NCBI GenBank assembly: GCA_009691525.1
Contig: SICG01000024.1
Coordinates: 1 to 37,195 of the forward strand
Reading direction: 5' to 3'
DNA length: 37,195 bases
From: Candidatus Latescibacterota bacterium
GTDB lineage: Bacteria; Latescibacterota; UBA2968; UBA8231
The notes below the pieces were generated by a model that did no database searches, was not told the origin of the DNA, and worked only from the letters and a program-made list of their open reading frames with translations. Made by a program: the position numbers and the translations under genes. This document shows positions 9,109-17,806 of the stretch, piece by piece. Position 1 is the stretch's first letter, and every line of letters starts with the position of its first letter.

Positions 9109-10392
9109 TCAGGTCAGCACGAGGGTGCGGATCAGGGCCGTGGTCTGCGCGGCGATCAGGGCTTCCACGTCCTTGGCAAAGGGGGCGGGGCGGAGGAAAT
9201 AATAGTGGGAGCCGTTGACCTCATAGCCCCCCAGGTCGTAGGTGTCCTGGCTGGGCACGTATCCGATCAGGCCGTTGCTGTAGGCGGCGACCACGGTGGT
9301 GGAGGGTTGTAGGGCGGCCTTGAGGTGCAGGCCGATGGCGGAGAGGACTTCGCCGCCCAGGAAGATTAGGCGCAGGTCTGGGTTGAGTTGCAGGACCTGC
9401 ACCTCTTGGGGGCAGGCGGTGGGCAGGGGGCCATGGGCTGCCAACGCCAGCATGGTCCTGGCCCACTGCTGGTGCAGCGGATTGGCTGGGTCGCCGGCAA
9501 TGGCCGTTAATCTTTCCCGGCTGGGAAGGTCGGTGTAGGGAAGCAGGTGGGTGGCGCCGGCGAGGCGCAGCTTGGCCGCTTCGACCGGTACTGCCTGGGG
9601 CCGGGCGCACAGGACCTCTTCGGCGATGGTGTGGCCGGCAGCCTCGAGCTGGGCCAGGTCAGGGGTGGCAAAGCCGCCCTCGGGGCTCTTGAACCAGGGG
9701 CGCACGTCGCCGGCGCAGCCAGTGGCGAAGAAGGCGGGGGCGCTGGTCTCTTCCTCCAGGGCTCGGCACAGGTACCCGGGGTAGTCGCCGCCGATCAGGT
9801 ATCCGCCTCGGCTGGTGGGGTGGCAGCCATAAAAGGTGAGGCTGGCCAGCAGGCGGCCTGCCGAATCGGCGCACCACAGGGTGTCCAGGTCGCGGTCGAT
9901 GGCGCCCTCGGGGTTGGGGGCGAAACGCACGCCGCCCTGGCCGTCTGGCAAGCGGCGGTTGACCCCAAAGGCCGAGTGTCCGCGCGCAAAAAGCAGGCTG
10001 CCTGGGACGACACCCGCATAGGCCTGGGTCGCCAGGGAGACCAGTTGATCCTGGACCAGGGCGGCGTACTCGGGTTCGAGCTGGCCGGGCATGATCCAGG
10101 GGGTGAAGAAGGGGGCGCAGTGGGTATGGGTGGCGGTGAGCACGATCTGGCCGGGGTGTAGGCCGGTGGCCAGGGCAATCTCCTGTCTGGCGGCGGCGGC
10201 AAAGGCCGAGCTGTAGCCGATCAGGTCAGCAGTGAGGATGAGGGCGGCGTCCTGATCGCCCTGCAGGAAGAGGGCGCCAGCCCGGAGGGCCTGGTATACG
10301 CCTTGGGAGCGGTGGTCGCGGTTGCCGTACCCGGTGAGCCACACGGAGCGCTGTGGGGTGATGTCGGTCTGGGCGACGCCGATTTTGAGCAT
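9109..10392 (-). CDS. Neutral/alkaline non-lysosomal ceramidase-like (N-terminal domain) protein
   Basis: The 427 residues resemble the N-terminal catalytic domain of neutral ceramidases, zinc amidohydrolases of the alkaline-phosphatase-like type. Recognisable segments are the start IGVAQTDITPQRSVWLTGYG, LTATHTHCAPFF (candidate zinc-binding His residues), LTFYGCHPTSRGG and FATGCAGDVRPWF. No signal peptide is visible and the C-terminal immunoglobulin-like domain of true ceramidases is absent. It may therefore act in the cytoplasm on a different amide or ester. Short homologues of this kind are common in Planctomycetes and candidate phyla beside sugar-catabolic genes. It lies 12 nt downstream of the Gfo/Idh gene with an AGAGGGA ribosome site. 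Family is reasonably sure; ceramide as substrate is doubtful. Confidence 0.78.
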   Translation of the reverse strand: MLKIGVAQTDITPQRSVWLTGYGNRDHRSQGVYQALRAGALFLQGDQDAALILTADLIGYSSAFAAAARQEIALATGLHPGQIVLTATHTHCAPFFTPWIMPGQLEPEYAALVQDQLVSLATQAYAGVVPGSLLFARGHSAFGVNRRLPDGQGGVRFAPNPEGAIDRDLDTLWCADSAGRLLASLTFYGCHPTSRGGYLIGGDYPGYLCRALEEETSAPAFFATGCAGDVRPWFKSPEGGFATPDLAQLEAAGHTIAEEVLCARPQAVPVEAAKLRLAGATHLLPYTDLPSRERLTAIAGDPANPLHQQWARTMLALAAHGPLPTACPQEVQVLQLNPDLRLIFLGGEVLSAIGLHLKAALQPSTTVVAAYSNGLIGYVPSQDTYDLGGYEVNGSHYYFLRPAPFAKDVEALIAAQTTALIRTLVLT

Positions 10393-10404
10393 GGGGTCAT
10401 CCCT

Positions 10405-11421
10405 CTATATTGCGGTAGTTTCGTCCAGCCCCAATCCGCGCAGGTCAGCCACGCGGTTTTCGCGTTCGGCCTCGTAGAGCCGCCAGATCACCCGCAGGCC
10501 TTGCAGGCTGCCGAGGCCGTCGGTGAGGGGCTGTTTTTTCTGCTCGATGCAGTCGAGGAAATGGGCCATCTCGTTTTCGGTGTGTTTGCCGGAATCAGCC
10601 TCCAGCAGTACTTCGGCCTTCCCCCCGGCGTGGACGACGAGTTTTTTTTCGCTGATCGCCGCCTCGATCATGCCCCCGGTGCAGTGGGCGTGGAAGGAGT
10701 AGCCCAGGCGGGTGCCGCGCGCTCCCCAGGTGCCAAAGTGATACCCCAGGCGGCCGCCCTCGAACTCCAAACTCACGTTGCTGGTGCCCTCGCGCTCCAT
10801 CCAGGGGGTGCCGGTATTGGTGCCCAGATGGGTGCCGCGCAGGGGCCGGCCCAGGTACCACAGGAGGATGTCGATGTAGTGGCAGCCGTGGCTGAAGAAC
10901 TGCCCACCCCCCAAGGTGGCGGCCTGCGACGCCCAGTGGTCGGCGGGGTATTGGGTGTGCTGCTCGGTCCAGATGGAGAGCTGAAAACAGTCGCCGTAGG
11001 CCCGCTGATCGAGCAGTTCCTTCAGGCGGACCACCAGCGGGTGGAAGCGCATGCAGTAGGCGATCATCAGGGTGCGGTCGGCGGTTTTGGCGGCGGCGAT
11101 GAGGTCGAGGCATTCCCGCTCGCTGTTGGCCATGGGTTTTTCTAGAAGCAGGTGTTTGCCCGCCTGCAGGACGGCCATGCCCACCGAGTGATGGAGATGG
11201 TGGGGGAGGACCAATAAGACAGCGTCCACCTGGTCGAGGACCTGGTGATAGTCAGTGGCGGTCAACAAGCCGGGGAAGTGCTGGGCCACGGCCTGGGCCT
11301 TGGCCAGGTCGGTGTCCACCGCGGCCTTCAGTTCGAGGCGGTGGGCCAGGACGTGGAAACGGCGCAAATGGGTCTGGGACATGCCGCCGCAGCCGATCAG
11401 ACCCAGGCGTATTCTGGACAT
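10405..11421 (-). CDS. Gfo/Idh/MocA-family NAD(P)-dependent oxidoreductase
   Basis: 338 residues. The N-terminal Rossmann fold starts IRLGLIGCGGMSQTHLRRF, with the GxGxM-type dinucleotide loop. The family signature EKPMANS follows at about residues 96-102, and the C-terminal substrate domain contains FFSHGCHYIDILLWYLG, with the conserved His near 180. These enzymes oxidise or epimerise sugars and inositols. It is first in a three-gene operon with the ceramidase-like and enolase genes, divergent from the Rieske gene, and an AGGAGG precedes its ATG. The substrate cannot be read from sequence; context suggests an unusual sugar or polyol route ending in the enolase-type dehydratase. Confidence 0.9.
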   Translation of the reverse strand: MSRIRLGLIGCGGMSQTHLRRFHVLAHRLELKAAVDTDLAKAQAVAQHFPGLLTATDYHQVLDQVDAVLLVLPHHLHHSVGMAVLQAGKHLLLEKPMANSERECLDLIAAAKTADRTLMIAYCMRFHPLVVRLKELLDQRAYGDCFQLSIWTEQHTQYPADHWASQAATLGGGQFFSHGCHYIDILLWYLGRPLRGTHLGTNTGTPWMEREGTSNVSLEFEGGRLGYHFGTWGARGTRLGYSFHAHCTGGMIEAAISEKKLVVHAGGKAEVLLEADSGKHTENEMAHFLDCIEQKKQPLTDGLGSLQGLRVIWRLYEAERENRVADLRGLGLDETTAI

Positions 11422-11594
11422 GGGCAGAGCCCTCCTCAGGGAGCCCCAATCTGCGGCCAGGACCCTAGCCTGTCAAGGCACCGGCCTCCTGTCCTTTTGG
11501 CCAGGGGAAAACCGCTCCTTTTCAGGATGCGCTTGCCGGCGACAAAGTGTAGATTATAGCCATTGTACTCATCTTCTACCCCAGGAGGTGCCGC
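11422..11594. promoter_or_regulatory. Divergent promoter region between Gfo/Idh operon and Rieske gene
   Basis: 173 nt without a gene. The start of the Rieske gene is fixed by AGGAGG at 11583-11588. A weak sigma-70-like pair for the + strand is TTGCCG near 11532 with an AT-rich TAGATTATAG around 11548-11557. No convincing dyad operator is visible. The minus-strand Shine-Dalgarno (AGGAGG) lies at about 11432-11437. Confidence 0.35.
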
Positions 11595-13442
11595 ATGAGT
11601 GTCTCCACCCAGCCCCCCACCACAGCACGCCCGCAACGAGAACTGGCCGCCAACGGCGACCACGCCGCTGCACCGTCCGAGACGGACGCACTGGTCTTTC
11701 ACCGGCTCTGTCCGGCAAAAGCCGTGGCCGAAGGCGAGAGCAAGGCCTTTACCGTGGAGGGTGCCCATCTGGCGGTCTTTTGCTACCAGGGCGAATATCA
11801 CGCGGTGGACAACCGCTGCCCCCACATGGGGTATCCCTTGTCCAAGGGCAGCATCCGCGACGGGGTGCTGATCTGCCACTGGCACCACTGGGAGTTCGAT
11901 CTGAAAACCGGCGGCTGTTTTCTGGCAGGGGGTGACGATGTGAAGGCCTTCCCGGTGGAGTTGCGGCCGGATGGAGAGCTGTACGTGGGCCTGGCCCGCG
12001 ACGAGAAAGAAGCTTCCCGCCGCCGGCTGATCGACCGGGGCAAGCGGGCCCTGGAGCAGGGCCTGAAAGACCGGAGTACCTTCCTCATCGCCAAGGCAGT
12101 CACCTCGCTGCGCCAGGCCGGCGCCTCGCCCCGGGATATCATCCAGCAGGGCATCTACTACGGCTCGTACAAGGGCAACGAGGGTTTTTCCTCCGGGCTG
12201 GCCATTCTGACCATTGCCGCCAATATGTGGGAAGACGTGGACCCGGCGGACCATAATCTCTTTCTGGTCCACGGTCTGACCCAGATCTCGCGCCGTTCGG
12301 GCAGCTCGCGGCGGCGCATCTTCCCCTTCCCCAAAGCCAGCCGCGATCCAGACCTGGAGACCCTCAGACGCTGGTTCCGCCGGGCGGTGGATCAGCGCGA
12401 CCACGGGACTGCCGAACGCATCCTGGCCACCCTGAACGACCGCGGCCATTCCCCGGCGGTGATCGCCGGCTTTGTCTTCACGGCGGCCACGGATTTCTAC
12501 TTCACCGGGGACGGCCACGCCCTCGATTTTGCCAACAAACTCTTCGAAGCCCTGGACTACGTCGAGTGGAAGGGGGCGCACGAAATCTTGAGGCCCATCG
12601 TCATCGACCTGATCAACCGCACCCGCCACGAGGAGACCTCGCGCTGGGCCGACAGTGTGCCAGTGCTGGAGGACGTTTTCACCCGGCTGGACAGCATCTG
12701 GGAGGACAACCAGAAAAACCAGGCTACCCTCGACATCTCGGCCTTCGCGCAGATCATGCTGGGGGATGATTTTGTCCTCATCGTCGCCGAGGTGGAGAAG
12801 AAGCTGCGCGCCGGAGTGAAACCCACGGATCTGTGCCGGGCCATGACCTATGCCGGGGCGGTGCGCACCGCCCGTTTCCACCTCAAGAACGAGGGGGACT
12901 GGCACGACGTGGCTAATATCTACTCCTATGCCCACGCGCTCTACCGCGCTTTTCAACTGGCCCCCAGCGTGGAGTTGCTGCGCGGCCTCTTCCATGGGGT
13001 GGTCTTTACGACCTATCTGCGCTGGCTCAATATGCCGGCGGCCCGCCTGCCCAGGCCGGGGCAGCGCCTGGGCGAGGCGTTTGCCTCGGACGAGGCCCTG
13101 CTGACCCAGCTGCAGGAATTCGCCGACTTCCAAAAGGTCTTCGAGGCCGAGGTGCTGGTCAACCAGTACCTAGAGGAGGGGCGCGACCTGCTCAAGCTGC
13201 GCCACGTCCTGGCCCATATCACCCTGCGCGAGGATGCGGAGTTACACATGTTTCAGGTGCTGGAGGCGGCTTTCCGTCACTACGACCTGTCGAGTGACCC
13301 CGAAGAGAAGCGCATGCATATGCTGGCGGCCACCCGCTACATCGCGGCGCAGAAGGTGATGAAGAACATTCTGTGGTCCACCGAGAACGCCGAAAGGCTG
13401 CAGCGGGGCGAGTTGCTCAGCGAGCGCGAAGACGAAGATTGA
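11595..13442 (+). CDS. Rieske [2Fe-2S] domain protein with a long unrecognised helical C-terminal region
   Basis: 615 residues. After a low-complexity N-terminus, residues 33-130 form a Rieske domain of the non-haem-oxygenase ferredoxin type: CPHMG (Cys75, His77) and CHWHHWEF (Cys94, His97), the full set of cluster ligands. The remaining 480 residues are predicted mostly helical, with no transmembrane segment and no mononuclear-iron motif of ring-hydroxylating oxygenases. The segment SYAHALYRAFQLAPSVELLRG and several His-rich helices weakly recall questin-oxidase-like proteins, but I cannot confirm that. The protein could be a self-contained monooxygenase in which the Rieske domain feeds electrons to the helical domain. 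HemJ follows 98 nt downstream. The domain call is secure for the N-terminus only. Confidence 0.85.
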   Translation: MSVSTQPPTTARPQRELAANGDHAAAPSETDALVFHRLCPAKAVAEGESKAFTVEGAHLAVFCYQGEYHAVDNRCPHMGYPLSKGSIRDGVLICHWHHWEFDLKTGGCFLAGGDDVKAFPVELRPDGELYVGLARDEKEASRRRLIDRGKRALEQGLKDRSTFLIAKAVTSLRQAGASPRDIIQQGIYYGSYKGNEGFSSGLAILTIAANMWEDVDPADHNLFLVHGLTQISRRSGSSRRRIFPFPKASRDPDLETLRRWFRRAVDQRDHGTAERILATLNDRGHSPAVIAGFVFTAATDFYFTGDGHALDFANKLFEALDYVEWKGAHEILRPIVIDLINRTRHEETSRWADSVPVLEDVFTRLDSIWEDNQKNQATLDISAFAQIMLGDDFVLIVAEVEKKLRAGVKPTDLCRAMTYAGAVRTARFHLKNEGDWHDVANIYSYAHALYRAFQLAPSVELLRGLFHGVVFTTYLRWLNMPAARLPRPGQRLGEAFASDEALLTQLQEFADFQKVFEAEVLVNQYLEEGRDLLKLRHVLAHITLREDAELHMFQVLEAAFRHYDLSSDPEEKRMHMLAATRYIAAQKVMKNILWSTENAERLQRGELLSEREDED

Positions 13443-13469
13443 GCTAGCCCGAAGTGAGCGCTAACCGAA

Positions 13470-13496
13470 AGCCCCTGGGGATTTTTCCGGGGAGAA
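13470..13496 (+). terminator. Possible weak hairpin between Rieske gene and hemJ
   Basis: The sequence CCCCTGG-GGATTTTT-CCGGGG can form a 6-bp stem with one bulged T. It lies about 30 nt after the Rieske stop and is followed by a T-rich stretch (CCTTTACTTTTGC). It could be a partial terminator or a processing site. The evidence is only the pairing. Confidence 0.3.
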
Positions 13497-13540
13497 CCTT
13501 TACTTTTGCAATGGCAACCTAAAAACTGAGGAGGACGGCC

Positions 13541-13975
13541 TTGATCGAGAATATCCCCTATCTGGTCACGCTCCACCTGATCGCCCTGATCTTGTGGATG
13601 GTGGGCATGCTCTACCTGCCGCGCATCTTTTTGTACCACGCCCAGGTGCAGCCCGGCTCGGAGGCGGATGGCAAGTTTAAGGAGATGGAGCGCGGGTTGA
13701 TGGCGGCGCTCCTGAATCCGGCGATGATCGTGGCCTTTGTCACCGGGATCTTGTTGATCGTGGCCATGCCGGTGTACATGCAGCAGGGCTGGCTGCATAC
13801 CAAGCTGCTGCTGGTGCTGCTGATGGGAGGGGTACATGGAATGTTGTCGAAATTTCGCAAGGATTTTGACAAGGGCCAGAACACCAAGAGCGAGGGGTTC
13901 TACAAGAAGCTCAACCTGGTCCCCGGCGTCCTGATGGTGTTGATTGTCTGGCTGGTGATCATGAAGCCGTTCTAG
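13541..13975 (+). CDS. hemJ: HemJ, protoporphyrinogen IX oxidase
   Basis: Integral membrane enzyme that converts protoporphyrinogen IX to protoporphyrin IX, the penultimate step of haem synthesis. The 144 residues form about four transmembrane helices and contain the family blocks LHLIALILWMVGMLYLPRIFLYHA (conserved His12) and GWLHTKLLLVLLMGGVHGM (conserved Lys88). Length matches the HemJ/UPF0093 family. The start codon is TTG, chosen because GAGGAGG lies 5 nt upstream and the family N-terminus aligns there. The gene sits downstream of the Rieske-helical gene and ends at a strong hairpin. No other haem gene is in the window. Confidence 0.9.
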   Translation: MIENIPYLVTLHLIALILWMVGMLYLPRIFLYHAQVQPGSEADGKFKEMERGLMAALLNPAMIVAFVTGILLIVAMPVYMQQGWLHTKLLLVLLMGGVHGMLSKFRKDFDKGQNTKSEGFYKKLNLVPGVLMVLIVWLVIMKPF

Positions 13976-13981
13976 TAGTGG

Positions 13982-14020
13982 GGGCGTCGGGGAGCGCCCT
14001 TTCGGCGTTTCCCGATGCCC
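13982..14020 (+). terminator. Long hairpin at convergent hemJ / cus-operon ends
   Basis: Arms 13982-13998 and 14004-14020 pair over 17 positions around a CTTTC loop. Three of the pairs are G-U in the + strand transcript and would be C-A mismatches in the minus-strand transcript. The structure therefore favours terminating the hemJ transcript. No U-tract follows. Confidence 0.6.
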
Positions 14021-14130
14021 GGTCCTGCCCCCTCGCTCGCTCTGGCTCAGCTACCCCTCCGCCCTGCCCGGCGGACCTTACCCCCCTGCCACTCCCCCAG
14101 TAAACGCCTTCAGGGCACTTCCCGTATCGC

Positions 14131-14514
14131 TTACATCGCCGAGGGCAGTTCCACGGTCTTCCACGCCTCACCCTCTTGCACCTCCATCTTCTCCGGGGAG
14201 AGCAGATGTTCCTTGCTCACCGTGCCGGTGATTCGCACCCCCTTCTCCATATAGAGTGCCAGGCCGGGCGAAGGCAGGAGCACGGTATAGACCTTCCCGG
14301 TCTTTTCCTCTATCAGCCCCACTGGCAATCCCTTCAGAGCGCACTGCATGCCGCACTTGGCGTGCTTGGTTCCACTCATATCCATCACATAACAGCCCAG
14401 GTCCACCAGGTTGCCTTCTATCACCTGAGGGGGCGGGGGATTGGGCTGGCCGGCCAGGGTGGTGCTGGCCCACAACAGGGTGGCGAGGGTGAAAATGGCA
14501 AAGGTTGTTTTCAT
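14131..14514 (-). CDS. Small exported Cys/Met-containing protein at end of cus operon
   Basis: 127 residues with a clear Sec signal peptide (MKTTFAIFTLATLLWASTTLAG). The mature part contains GCYVMDMSGTKHAKCGMQCALKG, with Cys41, Cys54 and Cys58 plus nearby His and Met, a plausible soft-metal ligand cluster. It continues with GLPVGLIEEKTGKVY and a small beta-rich end. I have seen the HxxCxxxC...GxPVG pattern in uncharacterised periplasmic proteins but can give it no name. It lies 16 nt after cusA with an AAAGGAG ribosome site, so it is the last gene of the copper/silver exporter operon. A role as a periplasmic metal-binding accessory protein is inference. Confidence 0.7.
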   Translation of the reverse strand: MKTTFAIFTLATLLWASTTLAGQPNPPPPQVIEGNLVDLGCYVMDMSGTKHAKCGMQCALKGLPVGLIEEKTGKVYTVLLPSPGLALYMEKGVRITGTVSKEHLLSPEKMEVQEGEAWKTVELPSAM

Positions 14515-14530
14515 GGCGAAACTCCTTTGG

Positions 14531-17500
14531 TTAGGTGGTTGAAATACTGCGGCGCAACGAGCGCCCTTTCCAGACTTCGTAGATGGCCGGATAGACCAGC
14601 AGTTCCATGATGAAAGAGGTGAGGATGCCGCCGATCAGGGGGGCGGCGATGCGTTTCATCACGTCGGCCCCGGCCCCGGTGGACCACATGATGGGCAGCA
14701 GGCCCATCAGCATCACCGCCACGGTCATCACCTTGGGCCGGACGCGTTTGACTGCCCCGTGGACAATGGCCTGGCGCAGATCGTCCAGGTTTTGCATCCG
14801 GCCCTGGGATTTGCGCTCCTCGTAGGCCAGGTCCAGGTAAAGCAGCATGAAGACGGCGGTTTCGGCGTCCACCCCCATCAGGGCAATGAGCCCTACCCAC
14901 ACCCCGATGCTCATGTTGTAGCCCAGCGCGTAAAGCAGCCAGATGGCCCCCACCGCCGAGAAGGGCAGGGCCAGCAGGATGATGGTGGTCTTCACCGCAG
15001 AATTGGTGTTGAGGTAGATGAGCAGGAAGACCAGGAAGAGGGTGGCCGGCACCACCACCGTCAACTTTTCCTTTACCCGCTGCATGTGTTCGTACTGACC
15101 GCTCCACATCAGGGTATAGCCGGGAGGCAGGGCCAGGCTCTGGGCGACCACGCGCCGGGCTTCCTCCACGTAGCTGCCCAGATCCCGGCCCGCCACGTCC
15201 ACGTAGACATACCCACTTAAGAGCCCGTTTTCGTCGCGGATCATCGCCGGCCCGCTAGTGAGGTGAATATCGGCCAACTGGGCCATGGGTATCTGGGCGC
15301 CGCCAGGGGTGGCCACCAGCACCTGGCCCAATTCGTCCACTCCGCTGCGGAAATCTCTCAGATAACGCACGTTTACCGGGTAGCGCTCGCGGCCCTCAAC
15401 GGTGGTGCTCACCTGTTCGCCACCCACTGCCGAGAGGATGTGGGACTGCACCTCGTCGATCGAAAGGCCGTACCGGGCCAACTCCTCCCGCTTCAGGTCG
15501 AAATCGAGGAAGTAGCCGCCGGCGGTTCGTTCGGCGAAGACGCTGCGGGTGCCGGGCACCTCCCTGAGCAGGGGCTCTAGTTGTTCCCCCAATTTCTGGA
15601 TTTCGTTCAGGTCGCCGCCCAGGATCTTGATGCCCACCGGGGTGCGCATCCCGGTGGAGAGCATGTCGATGCGGGCCTTGATAGGCATGGTCCAGGCGTT
15701 GCTCACTCCGGGGAAAGACATGGCACGGTCCATCTCGGCGATTAATTCCTCGGGGCTGAGGTGGTCGGACCAGCCGCGGCGCAGGATGCCCTTGAGCCAG
15801 CCAGGGGCCCAGGAGGAATACCAGCGCGCCACCGGCCGCCACTGCTCCTCGGGCTTGAGCAGCACGGTGGTCTCCATCATCGAGAAGGGCGCCGGGTCGG
15901 TGGCGGTTTCGGCGCGGCCAGCCTTGCCGAAAACCCGCTCCACCTCGGGGAAACTTTTCAGCACCTGGTCCTGGGCTTGGAGCAGGCGGGTGGCTTCGGT
16001 GACCGAGAGGCCAGGCAGGGTGGTGGGCATGTACAGCAGGGAACCCTCGTACAGGGGCGGCATGAATTCCGAGCCCAGCCGGGTGTAGGCCGGGATGGTC
16101 AGCAGCACCAGGGCAAAGGCGGCGAAGATGGTGGGCCAGCGGTGGCGCAGCACGAACTCCACCGCCGGGGTGTAAATCCGAAAGAGAAAACGGCTGATGG
16201 GGTGGTCCTCCTCCCGGCGAATCTTGCCCACCAGCACGGCATTGGCCGCCCAGCACAGCCAGCGCGGCGAGAAACTGAACTGCCTGGCATGGGTGAAGAG
16301 CAGGCGCATGGCCGGGTCGAGAGTGATGGCCAGGAAGGCGGCGATGATCATCGAGAAGTTCTTGGTGTAGGCCAGGGGTTTGAAGAGCCGGCCCTCCTGG
16401 GCTTCTAGGGTAAAGACCGGTATAAAAGCAACGGCGATGACCAGCAGGGCAAAGAAGCTGGGCCCGCCCACCTCCTTGACCGCGGCAATTACCACCTGCT
16501 GGTAGTCCTGCTTTCTGCCCCCGGCGTCCCATAGCTCCAGTTTCTTGTGGGTCTGTTCCACCACGACGATGGCGGCGTCCACCATGGCCCCGATGGCGAT
16601 GGCAATGCCACCCAGGGACATGATATTGGAACTCAGCCCCAGGGCGTGCATGGGGATGAAGGCGATGATCACGGTGATCGGGATGGTGAGGATAGGGATC
16701 AGGGCGCTGGGTACGTGCCAGAGGAAGATCAGAATAACCAGGCTGACGATGGCCAGTTCCTCGACGAGGGTGCCCTCGAGGGTGTCGATGGCCCGCTCGA
16801 TCAGCTCGGAACGGTCGTAGGTGGTGACTACCTTCACCCCGGAGGGGAGGGAGGGTTTGATCTCCTCCAGCTTGGCTTTGACCCGCTCGATGACGGCGAG
16901 GGCGTTTTCGCCGTGGCGCATGACGACGATGCCGCCCACGGTTTCCCCTTGGCCGTCCAGTTCGGCCACGCCTCGGCGCAGGTCGGGCCCCAGGGTCACC
17001 CGGCCCAGGTCCCGGATGAGGATGGGGGTGCCACTCTGGGCGTTGACCCCCACCGCGATCTGTTCCAGGTCGTCGGTGGATTTGGCGTAGCCGCGTCCGC
17101 GCACCATGTATTCGCGGCCGGCCAACTCCACCAGCCGGCCCCCGGCGTCGGCATTGCCGTGGCGGATGGCTTCGACTACGCGGTCGAGGGAAAGGTCGTA
17201 GGCCTTGAGGGCCACCGGGTCGAGGTTGATCTGGTACTGGCGCACAAAGCCGCCGATCGGTGCCACCTCGGCCACCCCAGGTACAGATTGCAGGTAGTAG
17301 CGCAGGTACCAGTCCTGAAAGGAACGCATTTGGGCCAGGTTGTGCTGGCCGGTGGAGTCTACCAGGGCGTACTGAAAGACCCAGCCCACGGCAGTGGCGT
17401 CGCGGCCCAATTCCACCTGTACCCCCTCGGGCAGGCGGGGCAACACGCTGCTGAGGTATTCGAGGATGCGCGAGCGGGCCCAGTACAGGTCGGTGCCTTC

Positions 17501-17791
17501 CTCGAAAATGATGTACACGTAGGAATAACCGAAGTCGGAGAAGCCGCGCACTGCTTTGACCTTGGGGGCGCCCAGCATCGCCGAGATGATGGGATAGGTC
17601 ACCTGATTCTCCATCTGGTCTGGGCTGCGGTCCCAGCGGGAATAGATGATGACCTGGGTATCGGACAGATCGGGGATGGCATCGAGCGGCGTCTGCTTGA
17701 TGGCCCAGATTCCCCATAGGGTCAGGCCGGCCACCAGGGTAAAGACTAGGAAACGGTGGGTGGCGCAGTAGTCGATGATTTTATCGATCAT
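14531..17791 (-). CDS. cusA: CusA/SilA-type heavy-metal RND efflux pump, inner-membrane subunit
   Basis: 1086 residues, full length for an HME-RND pump that uses the proton gradient to export metal through CusB and an outer-membrane channel. The N-terminal helix is followed by TPLDAIPDLSDTQVIIYSRW. The transmembrane motif GGIAIAIGAMVDAAIVVVEQ (about residue 400) is the form found in the monovalent-cation (Cu/Ag) branch, unlike the DFGIIVDGA form of the pump at 28037. ARIDMLSTGMRTPVGIK (about 705-720) contains the Met at the position of the copper-binding methionine of E. coli CusA. Twelve transmembrane helices in two groups are apparent. The gene lies 15 nt downstream of the adaptor gene. Pump class is confident; Cu/Ag specificity is inference from motifs. 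Confidence 0.94.
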   Translation of the reverse strand: MIDKIIDYCATHRFLVFTLVAGLTLWGIWAIKQTPLDAIPDLSDTQVIIYSRWDRSPDQMENQVTYPIISAMLGAPKVKAVRGFSDFGYSYVYIIFEEGTDLYWARSRILEYLSSVLPRLPEGVQVELGRDATAVGWVFQYALVDSTGQHNLAQMRSFQDWYLRYYLQSVPGVAEVAPIGGFVRQYQINLDPVALKAYDLSLDRVVEAIRHGNADAGGRLVELAGREYMVRGRGYAKSTDDLEQIAVGVNAQSGTPILIRDLGRVTLGPDLRRGVAELDGQGETVGGIVVMRHGENALAVIERVKAKLEEIKPSLPSGVKVVTTYDRSELIERAIDTLEGTLVEELAIVSLVILIFLWHVPSALIPILTIPITVIIAFIPMHALGLSSNIMSLGGIAIAIGAMVDAAIVVVEQTHKKLELWDAGGRKQDYQQVVIAAVKEVGGPSFFALLVIAVAFIPVFTLEAQEGRLFKPLAYTKNFSMIIAAFLAITLDPAMRLLFTHARQFSFSPRWLCWAANAVLVGKIRREEDHPISRFLFRIYTPAVEFVLRHRWPTIFAAFALVLLTIPAYTRLGSEFMPPLYEGSLLYMPTTLPGLSVTEATRLLQAQDQVLKSFPEVERVFGKAGRAETATDPAPFSMMETTVLLKPEEQWRPVARWYSSWAPGWLKGILRRGWSDHLSPEELIAEMDRAMSFPGVSNAWTMPIKARIDMLSTGMRTPVGIKILGGDLNEIQKLGEQLEPLLREVPGTRSVFAERTAGGYFLDFDLKREELARYGLSIDEVQSHILSAVGGEQVSTTVEGRERYPVNVRYLRDFRSGVDELGQVLVATPGGAQIPMAQLADIHLTSGPAMIRDENGLLSGYVYVDVAGRDLGSYVEEARRVVAQSLALPPGYTLMWSGQYEHMQRVKEKLTVVVPATLFLVFLLIYLNTNSAVKTTIILLALPFSAVGAIWLLYALGYNMSIGVWVGLIALMGVDAETAVFMLLYLDLAYEERKSQGRMQNLDDLRQAIVHGAVKRVRPKVMTVAVMLMGLLPIMWSTGAGADVMKRIAAPLIGGILTSFIMELLVYPAIYEVWKGRSLRRSISTT

Positions 17792-17806
17792 GGTCCCAGC
17801 TCCCGG

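Noticed and set aside
11436-13133. 565-residue minus open frame opposite the Rieske gene
   Set aside because: Composition is Gly/His/Gln-rich without any recognisable motif, while the + strand carries intact Rieske ligands.
16547-17719. 390-residue + strand open frame opposite cusA
   Set aside because: It is a shadow of a GC-rich gene: Gly/Asp/His-rich, no domain, and the minus strand encodes a full RND pump.
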